NCBI GenBank assembly: GCA_028583415.1
Contig: CM053275.1
Location: 5,501,040-5,565,039 of the forward strand
DNA: 64,000 bases
Direction: 5' to 3'
Source: Protea cynaroides
Taxonomy: Eukaryota; Streptophyta; Magnoliopsida; Proteales; Proteaceae
Part shown: in pieces, positions 1-13,100 of the stretch
Position numbering within the stretch: position 1 is the first letter of the stretch
Layout: each line of letters starts with the position of its first letter
Program-made: the position numbers and the translations under genes
Notes under the pieces: generated by a model
Seen by the model: only the letters and a program-made list of their open reading frames with translations
Database searches by the model: none
What the model was told of the DNA's origin: nothing

Positions 1-563
1 TCTTCAAAATTAGAGGAATCTCACTACCCTTTTCCCGGAATAACCTAGGGCTCATTTGGCTTATCCATAAGCAGACAAATTAGCTGCTTTGTTTATTCTC
101 ATCACTTTCGGTTTTCTTTTTGGTTTGTGAAATGCAAAGAAAGATCTTGTAATTAGTGCCCTTAACAGCTCAACCATGACACACACATGATTTAATTCAG
201 TGGACTTGAATCAGAAGCTGTCAACCCAAAAATTAAAATAAAATTTAAGGATGGGCCCATCCATCTGTATCATGGTTTCTTAGGAATCAATGCTTCTCCT
301 GTCCTCGGATTAGGTAAGTCAAAAAAACTAATGATAAAGGAATCAAATGAAAATAGCATCGATCAAGTCATTAGGGGGGGACCCATCACTGCTTGTTTGG
401 AAATTGGCTAAAAGATTAATCCACTAAGAGGTACCAACTGTACGATCAGGATTATACATACCACATCATCTTATCTTTATTGGACGTATCATCCATAAGT
501 TTTTATAAGTGATCCACTTAGTTCTCTCATGGAGATTGATGATGTGGTAATTTTGATCATTGG
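1..563. other. Non-coding, nothing recognised
   Basis: This stretch is AT-rich and has no long reading frame, splice-supported coding segment, or clear repeat boundary. It leads directly into the target duplication of the SINE that follows. Confidence 0.6.
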
Positions 564-576
564 ATATTTAGAGAAT

Positions 577-759
577 AAAGGACGAGCTTTGGTGTGATGA
601 TAATGTTGTCTTATTACAATCTGGTAGTCACGGGTTTAAAACATTGAAACAGTCTCTGGTGTTGTGAGAGTAAGGCTGTGTACATTCTGAAACTCCCCAG
701 ATCCTGTAGTAGTGGGAGCCTCATGCCCTAGGATTCCTTTTTTTTTTTTTTTTTTAATA
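577..759 (+). mobile_element. Au-type SINE, full-length copy
   Basis: The body reads like the plant Au SINE: a tRNA-like head (GGTGTGATGATAATGTTGTC), a B-box-like GGTTTAAAAC, a middle with GTAAGGCTGTGTACATT, the CCCCAGATCC segment, the conserved GGGAGCCTCATGC tail and a terminal T run. A perfect 13-base direct repeat, ATATTTAGAGAAT, lies at 564-576 and 760-772, as expected for target-primed reverse transcription. The family name rests on memory of the Au consensus; the boundaries rest on the repeat seen here. Confidence 0.85.
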
Positions 760-847
760 ATATTTAGAGAATGGTTTGGATTAATCATTTGCCAAATTTC
801 ATACTTAAATTCAATCATATATCCTTCTGTTTGTGTATGCCATGCAT

Positions 848-1560
848 CATCTTGGTAATCAAATACTGCATTTGGTATTCATTATTGAAATGCATTCTAG
901 GTCAAGAAAACAATCTCAGAAGACAAAAATAACGTTTAGTATTGGATCGAGGAATGGGTTTTCTAAAAAAAAAACCATATTCAAATGCATTAATCAAATC
1001 ATTTTGTTTCTGAGCCTGGGATAGAAATGTCTTGTTCTTTAGTCCATTATCATCCAATTAAGAATGCATTTTCTATTGTTAGAATGCATTCTAAGTCAAG
1101 AACACGTTTTGAGAACAAAAACAACATTCTACTACACATTCTCTTTCTACTCCCAACATTTACTACTATTATTTCATATATTTGAATTAGACATCTGAGA
1201 ATCACCATTAGATTCAGATCCAATCATCTACTATCTGGTTTTGGTTCATTGCAGTACTGGTCTCTCAACCGGAGGATCGGTTCAGATTTCAACGATAACA
1301 GTATGCATTCTCGTTCTTGGATCACATAATGCATTGGAGAGTCACCATTGCTTCAGATATTTGACTGAGGCATCATGGAGTCACAATCAGATACAGATCC
1401 AATCATCTGCTATCTGGTTCTGGTTCATTGTACTGTAGGTTTCTCAATCGGAGGATCGGTTCAAATTTCAACAGTAACAGTATGTATTCTCGTTTTTGAA
1501 TCACGGGATGCGTTGGAGAACATAACCCATTCTGTATTCTAAACACAATACGGAAATACC
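848..1560. repeat. GGTATGCATTCT repeat family with an internal tandem duplication
   Basis: Words such as GGTATTCATT, AATGCATTCTAGGTCAAGAA and GCATTCTCGTTCTTGGATCA recur here and in the elements at 19.4 and 26.9 kb. Within it, about 178 bases are duplicated: CCAATCATCT, CTATCTGGTT and GGAGGATCGGTTCA occur near 1220-1290 and again near 1399-1460. It looks like a decayed non-autonomous DNA element with an internal duplication. Outer ends could not be fixed. Confidence 0.5.
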
Positions 1561-3675
1561 TCGCCCTTTAACCTATTTTCATTCTATGTTACAAATACAT
1601 AGCTTTGTTCTGCATCTTTTTGACAGTCGTGACCAAACTGGCTTTTAAAAACTCTATTTTAATACTTGACCAACTTCAATTGAATTGATACTTGATATAT
1701 GAATACTATCTTTAAGTCTACATCTATATGAAAATTCAATCCATTTGGTAAATAAGGTATAAATAAGTGGGCGACAGGCACAACCATAAAACAAGCTCCT
1801 TTTATAAAAGTCAAGAGGCCCAGAATCATTAAAGTAGATATATGTGGTTCAAGAAATAGGTGACCCTTCAGCTTCAAAATCCTTTGAGATAAGAAATAAG
1901 ATCTGCTCTTCTATTCTATGGAGTATCAGATTGAAATATCACGTGGGATATCACGTGGGTTTAAAGAAGTCAACCTCACCTTTTGAGGCGTTTGGTTGCT
2001 GTACGAATCTTCATGAATGGATGGATTCCTCTTTTTTTCCATTGTGATGGGGACATTAAAAAAACAAAAAAAATTGATACCGTAAAATAGGAAAATATTG
2101 AGGCTCATCAACTGATGGTCTAGATCTTCTCCTCATGTGGGATTTTAATCTTCTCATGTCCCTTATATTGGTATAAAAAAATTCAATGACTGTAATTTAT
2201 TGTATGCATATATCGACGAATTAATATATACGTACAATGAATGACAACCATTAGCATGAGGGGCATGAATGGATTTGAATCCCCTCATGTTGGTATTGAA
2301 ATACTCTCTTGCAGAATTGCCGTTTACAAAGGGTGGGATTTCAGTCAACACACATACCGATGTATTGGTATACGCATCGATTGAACTCCAACCCTAGGAT
2401 CAACTGCAGTTCCCACCTACCACGGGAAAGGATTTAGATCCCTTCATGTGGGTACCTTTACCTTATGTGGGACCCACTTTTAGACCACAGGTCCTATTAA
2501 ACTTGAACAACTTGAGATCTGGGGTGGGGATAGTTATTGGTCTCTTGCTTGTTGAATCATGGGTTGGGAGGAGTTCTTGGATTCAATTCTCTTCTCTTGC
2601 CTCTGTTTTGCACCTCAGTATTGTAAGTTGTAACTTATAATAGATACCCATAAATTAAAATTCAAGAACTGGAGAAGATACCCAAATGGGGAGAGGATCC
2701 AAACTTGGACCGTGAAACATCAAGTGGATGGCATCTGTTGGAATTTCTAGATAACTAGAAAACGAACCAGTTTCTAAACTCAGGTCAAACCACGGTTTGT
2801 TCACATAACCTAAACCGGCCTTAGGTATTTGCTTAACATGTATTGGGATAAACCCACCATGGCCATTAACATTTTTGTTTGATAAACCTAAATGATTTTA
2901 ATACTAAATCTTTGCTTATATCTCGTGTATGTCTATGCATGTATACTGGTACTTTATAACATTTTAAATAAAAACAAACCCATAAAAACAAATGGCCTAA
3001 ATTTGTCTGGTGGTTTTCAAAATCATCACATTCCATTGTTACGTGAATAACTATCAGTTTCGATCAATCTTATCTCTCAAATTGGATCATACAAAAAACC
3101 ATCTAATATTTAAGGTTTTTTTTTCTAAAATCAAAATCGAAACTGGACCAATAACAAATTTGATTTTTTTTTTATTTACAAATTAAAATACATATATGAT
3201 ATAACATGTGGATATGGACATGTTGTGCTTGACAAAGAATCACAAGTTATGAATATGAAGAAACACAAAGGTGACAGTATTAAGAAGATGTACAGAGAGG
3301 GGAGAAGATAAGAACACATGAAGTAAAGAATCCATATTCTGATATTATCTATCTATTTGTGGAATCGGCTCATGGAATCACATATTAGACACCAAGGAAA
3401 GAGAAAAACCCAAAAAAAAAAGTAAGAGAAAATGATAATCGTTTCTTTCCTTACCCAAAATCCCATCTTTGGTCTTTCGGTGTTGGTGTTTTTTGTATTC
3501 TTAACTTGACGATCAAGATTAGTCCAACGATACATATTTCGGTGTAATGCAATTCTTATTGTCGGAATCCACGGATGTTGATTATTCAATCAATTCATCA
3601 GGTGTTTTTCACCTCAACGGTGTATAACAAGCGTACCATCATGCATGGAATGGGCATTTATGAGTTCAGATCGCT
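1561..3675. other. Non-coding spacer, nothing recognised
   Basis: This spacer contains only short chance frames. Words such as AAAGGATTTAGATCCC near 2427 and GAGAGGATCC near 2690 resemble the termini of the inverted-repeat element at 17.9 kb, but no complete element could be delimited. Confidence 0.5.
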
Positions 3676-3780
3676 TGCATGTACTTGTACTCACCATAGG
3701 ATTCCATCACCATTGATGTGATATAAGACCCACTGAATATAAACCGTGATGAAATCCTAAAAAAAATACAAGTACATGCA
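3676..3780. mobile_element. Short palindromic MITE, copy 1
   Basis: The segment starts TGCATGTACTTGTA and ends TACAAGTACATGCA, a near-perfect terminal inverted repeat. A second paired block follows inside (TAGGATTCCATCACC against GATGAAATCCTA). The same design recurs at 21513-21637, so this is a mobile family and not a chance hairpin. No clear target duplication was seen, so the superfamily is unassigned. Confidence 0.6.
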
Positions 3781-4315
3781 TTAACGACCACTACTTGCAT
3801 TTCCATAGGTTCGTTTTTTTTTCTTGTGATGCCAAACCCTTTTGCCGATAATAAAAAAAAAAACACAAACAACATAGAGAGAACAGAGAACTTATAAACA
3901 GCAAACTAAGACTCCAAACACGGCTAAAAAACAATCAATAAAAGAAGTGGTGGATGAATCTTGGCTTCCAAGAAGGAGAGCACAAGAACCCAGCAATCAC
4001 CTTTTTTTTCCTTTTTAATTTCTGTGTTTTTTTTTTTTGGGGTTCTAATTATTCATATAATAAAAAAAAACAGAGATGTGATGTGAAATTGTGAATAAAG
4101 GCTATTATCCGGATACAAAGAATAAGCCAAAACGTACAGACCACTTGGTTGATCTTTTTCTTATTTCTAGCTGCTTTACAAGTGAGATGACAAAATGATG
4201 AGAGCCGGAAATTTGTTTTTCTCAACGCTCACCTTTTTTTTTTTTTTTTCCTTCAAACTCTTACAAACCCTCTGCTGAAAAATGAAGACTAGGACTGAAG
4301 TTTCATGGAAAAAAT

Positions 4316-4345
4316 AAGCCCTTTATCGGATTTGAACCGATGACT
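4316..4345 (-). pseudogene. 3' fragment of a plastid-type tRNA-Thr (trnT-GGU)
   Basis: Read on the minus strand, the segment gives a T-arm with a perfect five-base stem (ATCGG / CCGAT) around TTCAAAT, followed by AAAGGGC, the 3' side of an acceptor stem. From memory this equals the 3' part of plastid trnT-GGU. Nothing upstream forms an anticodon or D arm, so it is a fragment. It is best explained as a small plastid-to-nucleus transfer lying just 3' of the SEC-C gene. Confidence 0.5.
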
Positions 4346-4528
4346 CAGAGGGGGTTGGTTCCTCGTGTTTATGATGGAAGAGAACACAGGATCCCACATT
4401 GAGCACAGAGAGAGATAAGTTACATTGCAATCCATCTCTTATCATTCCTTTCCTTATATCACAGCACCACCAACAGATTTACCTGGTCCCTCATAGGAGA
4501 TGCTGAAATCCGCAAAATGCCTTCGTCT

Positions 4529-6370
4529 TTAGTCCTTTCCACAGCACCTTCATGATATTAAATGGAACAAGAAAAAAATAACAGAGAACCAAAAGATTAG
4601 CTGAATACCCCAAAGACATGTACGTGGAGGGATGGCATGAGCATAATAACAGGCCCTATCCAGACTCTTATGAGCTACATACTTAGAGATGAGAAATGTT
4701 CAAAGGTTTTAGTATGTTATTCATGTCAACACCTCCATGTTTCTGCAACTGCACCACATGGGCACTACACATTGAGAGCCAGCTAACAGAGTTACAGTTG
4801 ATTTGATTGGATCCCTTTGTTTCTTTTTGCCTATTTATAATGTAAAAATAATAAACAAAATTAGAATTCACTGAGGGAAACATACCGTTTATATCTCTTC
4901 TTGGAACCACAAGGGCAGAGTGCATTCCTACTTATTTGTCCACTCTTTGCTAAATTAGATCTGGCAACATCTAATGGTGTTGTTCCCATCAGTTTTTGCA
5001 CCTACAAATCATAAGACTATAATTATGATGAGGGAACAGAAAAACAATAAAATTGGCATTTTCTTATCATTATTTTTTTTAATTTAAAGGGAAAGTAAGG
5101 TGTTTTATTAGAGAGAAGAAAGTTAAGGAGAGTAAACTCGTTTAACATATAGATTTGATCCAAAGTAGAGAAAACAATGCAGCCATACTTTAGTAAGAAA
5201 GCATTAGGGAAAATGACAAACAGTTGAGAATTATAAATAATGTAGCATGCCTTCTGATAACCTAATGCTGCCTGAAATGTATCTCTTGTTCAAGTCAAGT
5301 ATTTGGGAGTTTCCCAAGTAGTTTGGTAGAGCACCAAACAAGCATCTCCAGGTCAAACAAAAGAGTAAATTCACATAAAATAGAAGTGAGCCACCCAATC
5401 CTGCAGCTAACAAGCTGCAAGCACCATTCAACCAGACAGGTATTCCCATCCTTGAACATTGAGATTTGATCAGGAGTCACAAGAACTGGCTGAATCCAGC
5501 CAGAAGTCAATAAGAAAACCATTTTAAATGTGGCAAAAAGAGTTGAGATGTCCTGTACAGCCACACTCTTAGTTATTATGCTTCCTAGCAAAAAAGAAAT
5601 AATAGTAATACTACTACTAATACTACTACTACTACTAATACGAATAAGTTGAATGGCTGAAATGACTACATGATTAGAAGAAAATGTAAGGTTCAAGTTA
5701 AACTTTTCGGTAACTAAATTGTAGATCTAGGTCATCAAATTGCCTAAATATAAATATACATCAGGAAAAAATCTTCTCTCATGTTACCCAGATTCAAATT
5801 AGTGACTTAAAAAAGAATGTCCAGTAAAAACCCCAATCAAGATCCATCATAATTGATCAAACCATTGACCTTGTCACGTTATTGAACAAATGGGAAAAAA
5901 AAAAAGTGGTTTAAAAGAAATATTTGACATATAATGACCAAACATATCAATATTACATGGCAAAGGTATCTTAGATTCCTAGGCATTGGAGCCATTCCTG
6001 CAAGTGACCACATGGCACAATGTTCCTTAAAGATGGTGACTATGTATAAAAATCACAATGCCCAACTACAAACTCTTTCAACAGTTCATTTAGCCAGAAA
6101 AATGAAGACTAAATGGAAGGAACAGTATACCTCAGCCAAACTCTTCGGCATTGGTTTACCTTCTTCCTTTAACTTCTCTATCTTTTTCTGTGCTTCTTTA
6201 GCCCAGGTAAACTTTGCCAAGGCATTCTCAACATCAGCAATTGTGCAGTTACAATGTTTTGCCGCATCTTTCTTTTGACTGGTTAGGAGATTCTGTACAT
6301 AATGAATTAAGAAACAAAACCATCACACAAGATACAGGTGTAACTGTAATTATATAATTTTCACATAGTT

Positions 6371-6413
<43 letters not shown>

Positions 6414-9400
6414 GAATATCGAGAATATGTAGCCCTACCAACTCGACTATCAGCTAGAAAGTTCATCACATGATTGGCTGATTGTTGAACTAGAGAGAAT
6501 GTGGAATATCGAGAATATGTAGAGAGAGAGAGAGAGAGAGAGAGAGAGGCATAGAGAAAGTATATAACTATAGTGGGATCCCACTTCCTCACACATTGTA
6601 GCCCTACCAAGTCGACCATCAGCTGGAAAGTTCACATCATCAGCTGATTGTTGAACTACAGGGAAAGAGAAAAATTGAGAATACGTCAGATGGAACATTT
6701 TGAAGTAGAAGAATCTCCAAGTGTATCTCCCCAGAAGCCCAACTAAATACTACAAGAATCCCCTCCATTAACAGAGTACTGAAATCTGGCTGGTTGCAGA
6801 CTCTTAATGTGAAGAAGATCCTTTTTATAAGTAAACAGAGCTTCCTCTTTTTGTATATGCGTGTGTCTGTGTGTGTGTGTGTCTGTAAGTGTGTGTGTGT
6901 GTTCACTGTTGGAGTGTGTGTTTTGTTGGAGAGACACAGTCACGTACTCCAAACCAGACACAGATTAGTGTAAATGATCCTACCATCACAATCTATGGAA
7001 ACCACCAATTCCAAAGGATCCTGGATTTCAAGAGAGCAGTCAAGTTAGTCTATCGAAGAAAATTGCATTTCCCTGGGAACTGAGCAACATACCACTAAAC
7101 CAACATAAGAAGCAGGTGGATAAACCAGCTCTCCCATATTGCTCAAAATGTGATTCCATATCTACATCTTAAAACTCCTTGGAAAGGTGCAGCATCAAGA
7201 CGTGTACTCTTCTATGACTTCATAGAAGGACATGATTCCCTTCTCCATTGAGAGTTCAGCTCTAATATGATTATTCATTAACAAAAGGAAAAAAAAACCC
7301 TAGTGAAGGTTAAGGAATACAACATGTAATTCCATATTTCCTTAATCATCTTCCAATGGAGGAATAAATGGTGGGTCAAATCTACTCTTGATTGCACATC
7401 ATAAAATCGGAAGCAGGGGACTTGGCTGCATACTGCCTCCACTAAGCATGTTGCAGTATTATTGTTTTATAGGAAAAACATCCAAACCAAAATCTTTTCA
7501 TGGAAGGTACTACAGGACCATGAACACAAGAGGTGAATCATGCAAGTGATAACTAGCAGGGGAGTAGATGATCCTTTATGCAATGCTGGTTGAATCAGTC
7601 CCATATGATCCTGATACGGTTGTTGAACTCCAGTTGGATCAGTTTGTGAATATCAATACCAACCAAACATGCATCATTGCCAGCTCAACATTAGCCAAAG
7701 CTAGGATAAACAACTGTCCAATGGTTCTCCGCATTTTATTTTATTGCTTTTATAACAGTTCAGTCGGATACTTCCATTGATGGCTCGAGCTTGTTTGCTA
7801 GACAACCATCACATATTCAACACACAGTAGCACACTTTCCAAAAAGAGGAGCCTGTTCAGGAAGATTGTCAAAGGAGGCCACGGATGCAAAAGGTTTTGG
7901 GTCACATATTAAAAGGCCCTTTTCCTGTGGACCATATTATTTATCCTCATCACTACCACATGCAATGTCCAATCAATTCAGGCACCCAATGTTGGTGAGC
8001 TCATCAACTCGATTTCTTGCCTAAAACTTTGACAAAGCTTCATGGAAAGGAAGGCCTGGTCCTTCATACAAAACCTCTATCAGATCTATGACTAATGTTA
8101 AACAATTCAAGGGAAGGATCTTATAAGCTATAAAGAACTTTGACATTAAGGTTTAAAAATATTTGAAAGATAGGAATTAGGAATATTGATATTTGCGGTT
8201 TTGCGGGACCTGGAATAGATGAGGTAGGATTGGCCTAATTAAGCAATAGGATAGAAAAGATGAATTTGACAACTGCTTGCTTGAAATGTGAATATACACT
8301 AAAACAGACGGATTTAATGGATATTTATAGGAGAAGAACAGAGGTTCATGAAAGCATCAGATATCAGGATATCAGGTTTTAGCACCAAACCAACAAGCAA
8401 TTAAGCAATAATTTTCGTTCACTTTTTATTCATAAATCAGTTCTATGTGTTCATAAAGAATTCCACTCACCAAGCAATATCGGATTCTCTGACTCAAACT
8501 TGAATGTAAATAAATCCTAAAGGAGACTGATAATCAGCTAGTATTCTGAAAATGACTTCTGAATTCATCTAGGATTTACACAATTGTAGGTTACCAGAAT
8601 AGGTAACTGAGCAGCTTCTTTCCACTCAATGATTCTCCTACACATCACCCTCTTCAATCAGACGGAAAATCTTAGCTTTAAGCCGACATTCTCCTCCATA
8701 TGAAGAATAGTCACGCTAGAACGTAACCGACGCGGAAGACATTTAAGCTTTAAGTTATTCTCCTCTAGAGTAGTAGTAGTTTGAACGAAATAGTTGTTGT
8801 TTATCAGGCATAACAATTTGCAAAGGTGAGAGTACAGATCCAATTGAAACGACCGAAGGCAAGAAACAACTGAGGCAACATTCCCATCTCATTTTTTTTA
8901 ATGGCAAAAGCTAATCTTTCACTAATTTAGTGCTCTGAATAAATACCTCCCAGTTAAATCTACAAAACTTTAAATATAAGAGCGTAGAATTATGAGACTC
9001 ACATCTCCAGTAGGATCAAGAGTTGCAAGATATCTAATTATTCCTTCCTGCTTTTCAAATGCATCAGCAATTGTCGCCTCACTGCCACGACCCACTACGA
9101 ATTGCTTGAATTGCCCCATTTTCCTCGCAGTCTTCATTTCATCGGCGAATCCTGCAACCCCAAAATCTTATAAATACTTTGAACGTAACAAATTAACACC
9201 GATCGATACCCATTAAAGAGCAAACAAAATGCCGAGAAACAACGAATGAATGTGGCAAATAGATAATTTGCAGTCACTGCTTACTAAGAAGCGTAAAATT
9301 TTGGGAGGTGACTTGAGTTTCAGGAGTGGATTTTTGGCCTGTGAAGACGCCTTTTATCTTGTCCACCCAAGATCCAAGGGCTGATGTGGAGGAGATGGAA

Positions 9401-9501
9401 CGCGTCTGCGATGCAGAGGGAAGACGATTATGATGAAGCCCGGATGAGGAGAAAGAGGTTGCAGATCTGCGAAAATTGGTGAGAAAGCGCTGATGAGACA
9501 T
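4529..9501 (-). CDS. SEC-C motif protein, probably mitochondrial (5 exons, 220 aa)
   Basis: Coding exons, 5' to 3': 9285-9501, 9003-9151, 6131-6292, 4886-5001, 4529-4547. All introns are GT-AG, phases agree, and the sum is 663 bases. The N-terminus is rich in Arg and Ser with few acidic residues (MSHQRFLTNFRRSATSF), like a mitochondrial presequence. A middle region includes AKHCNC and a Lys/Glu-rich helix. The C-terminus is a SEC-C zinc-binding motif, CPCGSKKRYKRCCGK, at residues 205-219. The last exon adds only CCGKD, so the final zinc ligands depend on a 19-base coding exon. SEC-C motifs occur in SecA and many unrelated proteins; the role here is unknown. A Met six codons upstream (9517-9519) is possible, but MSHQRF matches the usual start of plant homologues as I recall them. 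Intron 2 is 2.7 kb and full of simple repeats. Confidence 0.88.
6371..6903. repeat. Microsatellites and a local duplication in intron 2 of the SEC-C gene
   Basis: GA runs occupy about 6371-6408 and 6522-6548, and a GT-rich run covers about 6864-6903. A block beginning GTAGCCCTACCAA, containing ATCAGCT and ending GATTGTTGAACTA is present at about 6428-6492 and again at about 6598-6658. This is a roughly 170-base duplication that includes the second GA tract. Confidence 0.8.
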
Positions 9502-9552
9502 TTCTTCGTTACTCCACACTGGTGCAGAGCGAAACGCGCTGGTCTTCTTCGT

Positions 9553-9648
9553 TTAGGGTTTAATTAGGGTTTTAGAGATTTGAATGCGTGCAATTAAATT
9601 CGGACAGTGGGTTCCAACGTCCGCAGACACTACGGTCTCATTTCCCGC
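9553..9648 (-). promoter_or_regulatory. Two telo-boxes and an E2F-type site upstream of the SEC-C gene
   Basis: On the gene's own strand, AAACCCTAA occurs twice (9553-9561 and 9564-9572), about 50-70 bases before the start codon. Plant telo-boxes are typical of leaders and promoters of translation and organelle-biogenesis genes. TTTCCCGC at 9641-9648 matches the E2F consensus TTTSSCGC about 140 bases upstream. The motifs are plainly present; their function is inferred. Confidence 0.45.
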
Positions 9649-9690
9649 CTGAAATCGTGACTCATAGAAACGTTTTTCATTGACCATATT

Positions 9691-10148
9691 TAGGGGTGTC
9701 AATTTTGGACCGAACGGTAGCCCTAATCGATCCGAGCCAAATTAATTCAAATCGATCTGGATTGAATTGTTATTGAACATGTTTCGGGTTGATGTATGAC
9801 AATCCTACTAGTCCGGACTAACCTAAAACCGGCCCGAAAAGAGTGGACTGATGAGTCCAAACCAAATCGATTTGGACCAAATATTAAACTCTAGCTTCAC
9901 TATTTTAACCTTTTAGACGGCCTTAACGGGTTTTCTATCAGACTTTCAACCTGAACAGGTTCGATAATAACCCAATAAACAAAGCCCGATAACAATCCAA
10001 GACCTGACCGGTTTGTTAGTTAATGTGCACAATGCAATTCACCCAATCCAAACCTCTTAATGGACATGTTTCGGTCAAGGCCTATAAAACCCAACACCAA
10101 TTTGACCTGGACCAAAACTAGCGCAGACCGGCCTGTTAACACCCCTAA
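9691..10148. mobile_element. hAT-like non-autonomous element, GGGTGTCAA family, copy A
   Basis: It begins TAGGGGTGTCAA and ends TTAACACCCCTAA. The inside is a run of degenerate words such as GGACCGAAC, AACCGGCCCG and AAACCCAACACC, typical of this abundant plant family. Flanks are ACCATATT (9683-9690) and ACCATATC (10149-10156), an 8-base duplication with one mismatch, which fits hAT. Confidence 0.7.
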
Positions 10149-13100
10149 ACCATATCATCATTATTTGAGAAAATTTCTCAAATTCCCATATCCACATTTT
10201 CCTTTCTAATTTCTCTAGAAAACTAAATCTTCACCTCTCTTTCTTCTTTAATATTTAAACTCTTTATATTACCAATCAACCCCTCTTTCATATGAAAAAA
10301 ATATCTTCTCCAACCATCTAAACCGTCCAACATCATTGGATCTCTCTCGAGCGAAAGTGTGATCCAACAATTCTGACAAGGCCGGAGAGGATTTGAATCT
10401 CTTCCATGTAAGCCAAGTATTGGGGAGTATCAGAAATTTCCCTAAAACAAACTTTCAACTCTTTCTCTCTCAGCATTTCCGAAATACTCATATAACCCAT
10501 TAATGACAAATTTTCACTATTTCTTTCACTCCAATTTTAAATCTACTTCTAAAGTACATATTGATGCCTAACTATGTATTATATAATTATTAATACTATA
10601 ATATTCATATAATACCTATGCTTCATTTTAACATATACATGAACACCCTTAAATAAATTGGGTACTTAAACAATCAGAAAAAAATAGAGGTATTGTATGA
10701 ATATTATACTTTAAATATTACACTACGTGCAATCACATGACTATGTAAGTAACTTTAAATCATTCGATATTTAGTTATTAACTTACATTTTACTTTGCGT
10801 TTTACATCTAATAAGTATCACTACTAAATATGGTAAGAAATTTATATAATTTATACAACCATGTTGTGTTATAGTTATACAAATTTCTTTTTTAGATTTA
10901 AAAATTTTCATTTCCTTTCCCTTTAATTCCTTTACAGCCAATCTGAGTTGTAGGGATTTAATCTTGCTCAACAAATGGATTCTATGATATAGTGCTAGGC
11001 TAGGTTGAATGACACTAATAATAATGTATCCAAACAAGTCAATTTGTATGTTTTTAATTATTTTTTGAATGCAAAAGCCTTTGTAACACATGTATAATAT
11101 TAATTCCTAGAAAATATTTATTGCATGCATGCTTTTCATTTTTTTAGCCACGTGAGATTACTAATTTGGCAAGTTAATTTTTGTATAGATTTAAACATAT
11201 TTAATAAATCATTTGTTAAATTTAATGGTCTATTTCATTTGTATGATCTATCATTTGCAGGTTTTCTCATTGATTTGTTAATAGTGGAGATCCAATGAGA
11301 GTGCACGTGTGGAGATGCACTCTCAACAACCTGAATACAACTACACTCGCTGCACTACAGGAAATCCAAGTCCCTCCCCCCTCTAAAAAGAAAAAAAAAA
11401 AAAAAAAATCAAACTCTGCCTAATATCATCAATCAGATCCCTATGGTAAAAGGGTTCTATGAATGGCGGATTGAAAGCCACGCTAGTACCTGACTCTCTA
11501 TCTCTCTCTCCTCTCCTGCCCCACTTAATGATCTGCTAACGTGTGCGCATTCAACAATGCCATTCAAAGAACCTTCTCCCAAATCTTATTTACTATATAT
11601 GTTTTTTAAAATATTAAAATTTTTTAAGTTGTATTGCATCCTTTAATACGAGGACCCATGAAAAGTATAATATTATTTGCCACGTGGTAAATTTATTAAC
11701 TTTTTGAACGTTAGTGATGAAAAAGATCAAATTTCACATCAAGAATTTTGGGAATATCATGACTATTAAGATTATAAAATCACAAATATTCTACCACAAA
11801 AACTCGTGGGCAGAGGAAAGAAAAGTAGAGAGAGAGAGAGAGATGGAATTTCTCTACTTTAAAGAGATACATTATTGAGAGGTAGGCATTTTCCGGTATT
11901 CTCAAAACCCACAGAAAGAATTTTAACTTTCATAGCAAGAGAGACATACAGGATCATCGATGACGATTATGAGGAATCAAAACATAAAAGACCTATAAAG
12001 TTGACATTCGCATCCCTCCCACTCACCTTTACATTTTTTACAAGTCTTCCTTATCCAATTTCTCTCTTCTTTCTCTCTCTACATGGTTCGGCCTGTTTTT
12101 TTCCCAGTCTAAAATTAAAATTCGAAACCGATAACTATCATGTCAGTCAGTCGGTTTACTCGGTTTTTAATATATATTATAAACAAATATGGAATTTTAT
12201 TGTTTTTATTTTATTTTTTTATTTTCAATTTTTTTTTGTCATTTTCAAAATCAAAACCAAACCGATAAGGAGTTTTCTCCGGTTTTTGATCTGGTTGGTT
12301 TTTTTCGATTGGCCAAATCAGCTGTGAATTAATTGGATTCTTACGAATTCATAGGTTCTATGTAGAGAACAAAGGTGGAGCCTATGGCTTAATTTGGAGA
12401 TGCTTTAATTCATATTGCCTAGGATTCCATAGCTATAAGCCTAATTAAGAAACATAATCCGAAAAGTTAATAAGTAATCTATGAAATGATACCACTCAAA
12501 GCAATAGGGATTTTATCTGGAATTTTATGGACTTGATTGATTGAAACAACACTATCGATTACTCAAAATATCTCTGACTTAATCATCTATAATTTTTTTA
12601 GTATAGGGCGAGTCTTAGGGTAACGGTAAAATTGTCATATGATGAATTTCGATATAAATTCAACTCTGAGACCAAAAAAAAATATCGGTAAAATTTTGAT
12701 AAATGTTTTAAACTGGCCGGGCTAAGAGGAACCGAGAAGAATGTGCTGGTTCAAAATTTATCTGATATCCAACCACATCTACTCCAAATTAATCTCATGA
12801 ATGATGTTAGAAAATTTTGGGCCAAAGACTAAACCATCAATCTGATTCATTTGTTGAGCTTGTATGTTCTTGATTGTTGACCTGATCAGTTATTTCTTTT
12901 CTCTTGGGCTTTTGTCTTAACTGATGAATTTCATGGAATATTTACATATGCAAAGAGAAAGAGTTGATCACTGCTCTCTATTGGATAAGCCCTTATCCAC
13001 TTTGCCCACCTCACTAAATGATGCCAATTTCAACCAAAACAAAATTAATCTTCTTACCAAAATGGAGTTGTTGTTTCCATATAACTCTTAAATGGATATT

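Noticed and set aside
5295..5696. 133-codon minus-strand frame
   Set aside because: It lies in intron 3 of the SEC-C gene, includes an ACT microsatellite, and has no recognisable domain.
11875..12327. 150-codon plus-strand frame
   Set aside because: Phenylalanine-rich composition follows from T-rich DNA. There is no motif, no promoter-like context and no splice-supported extension.
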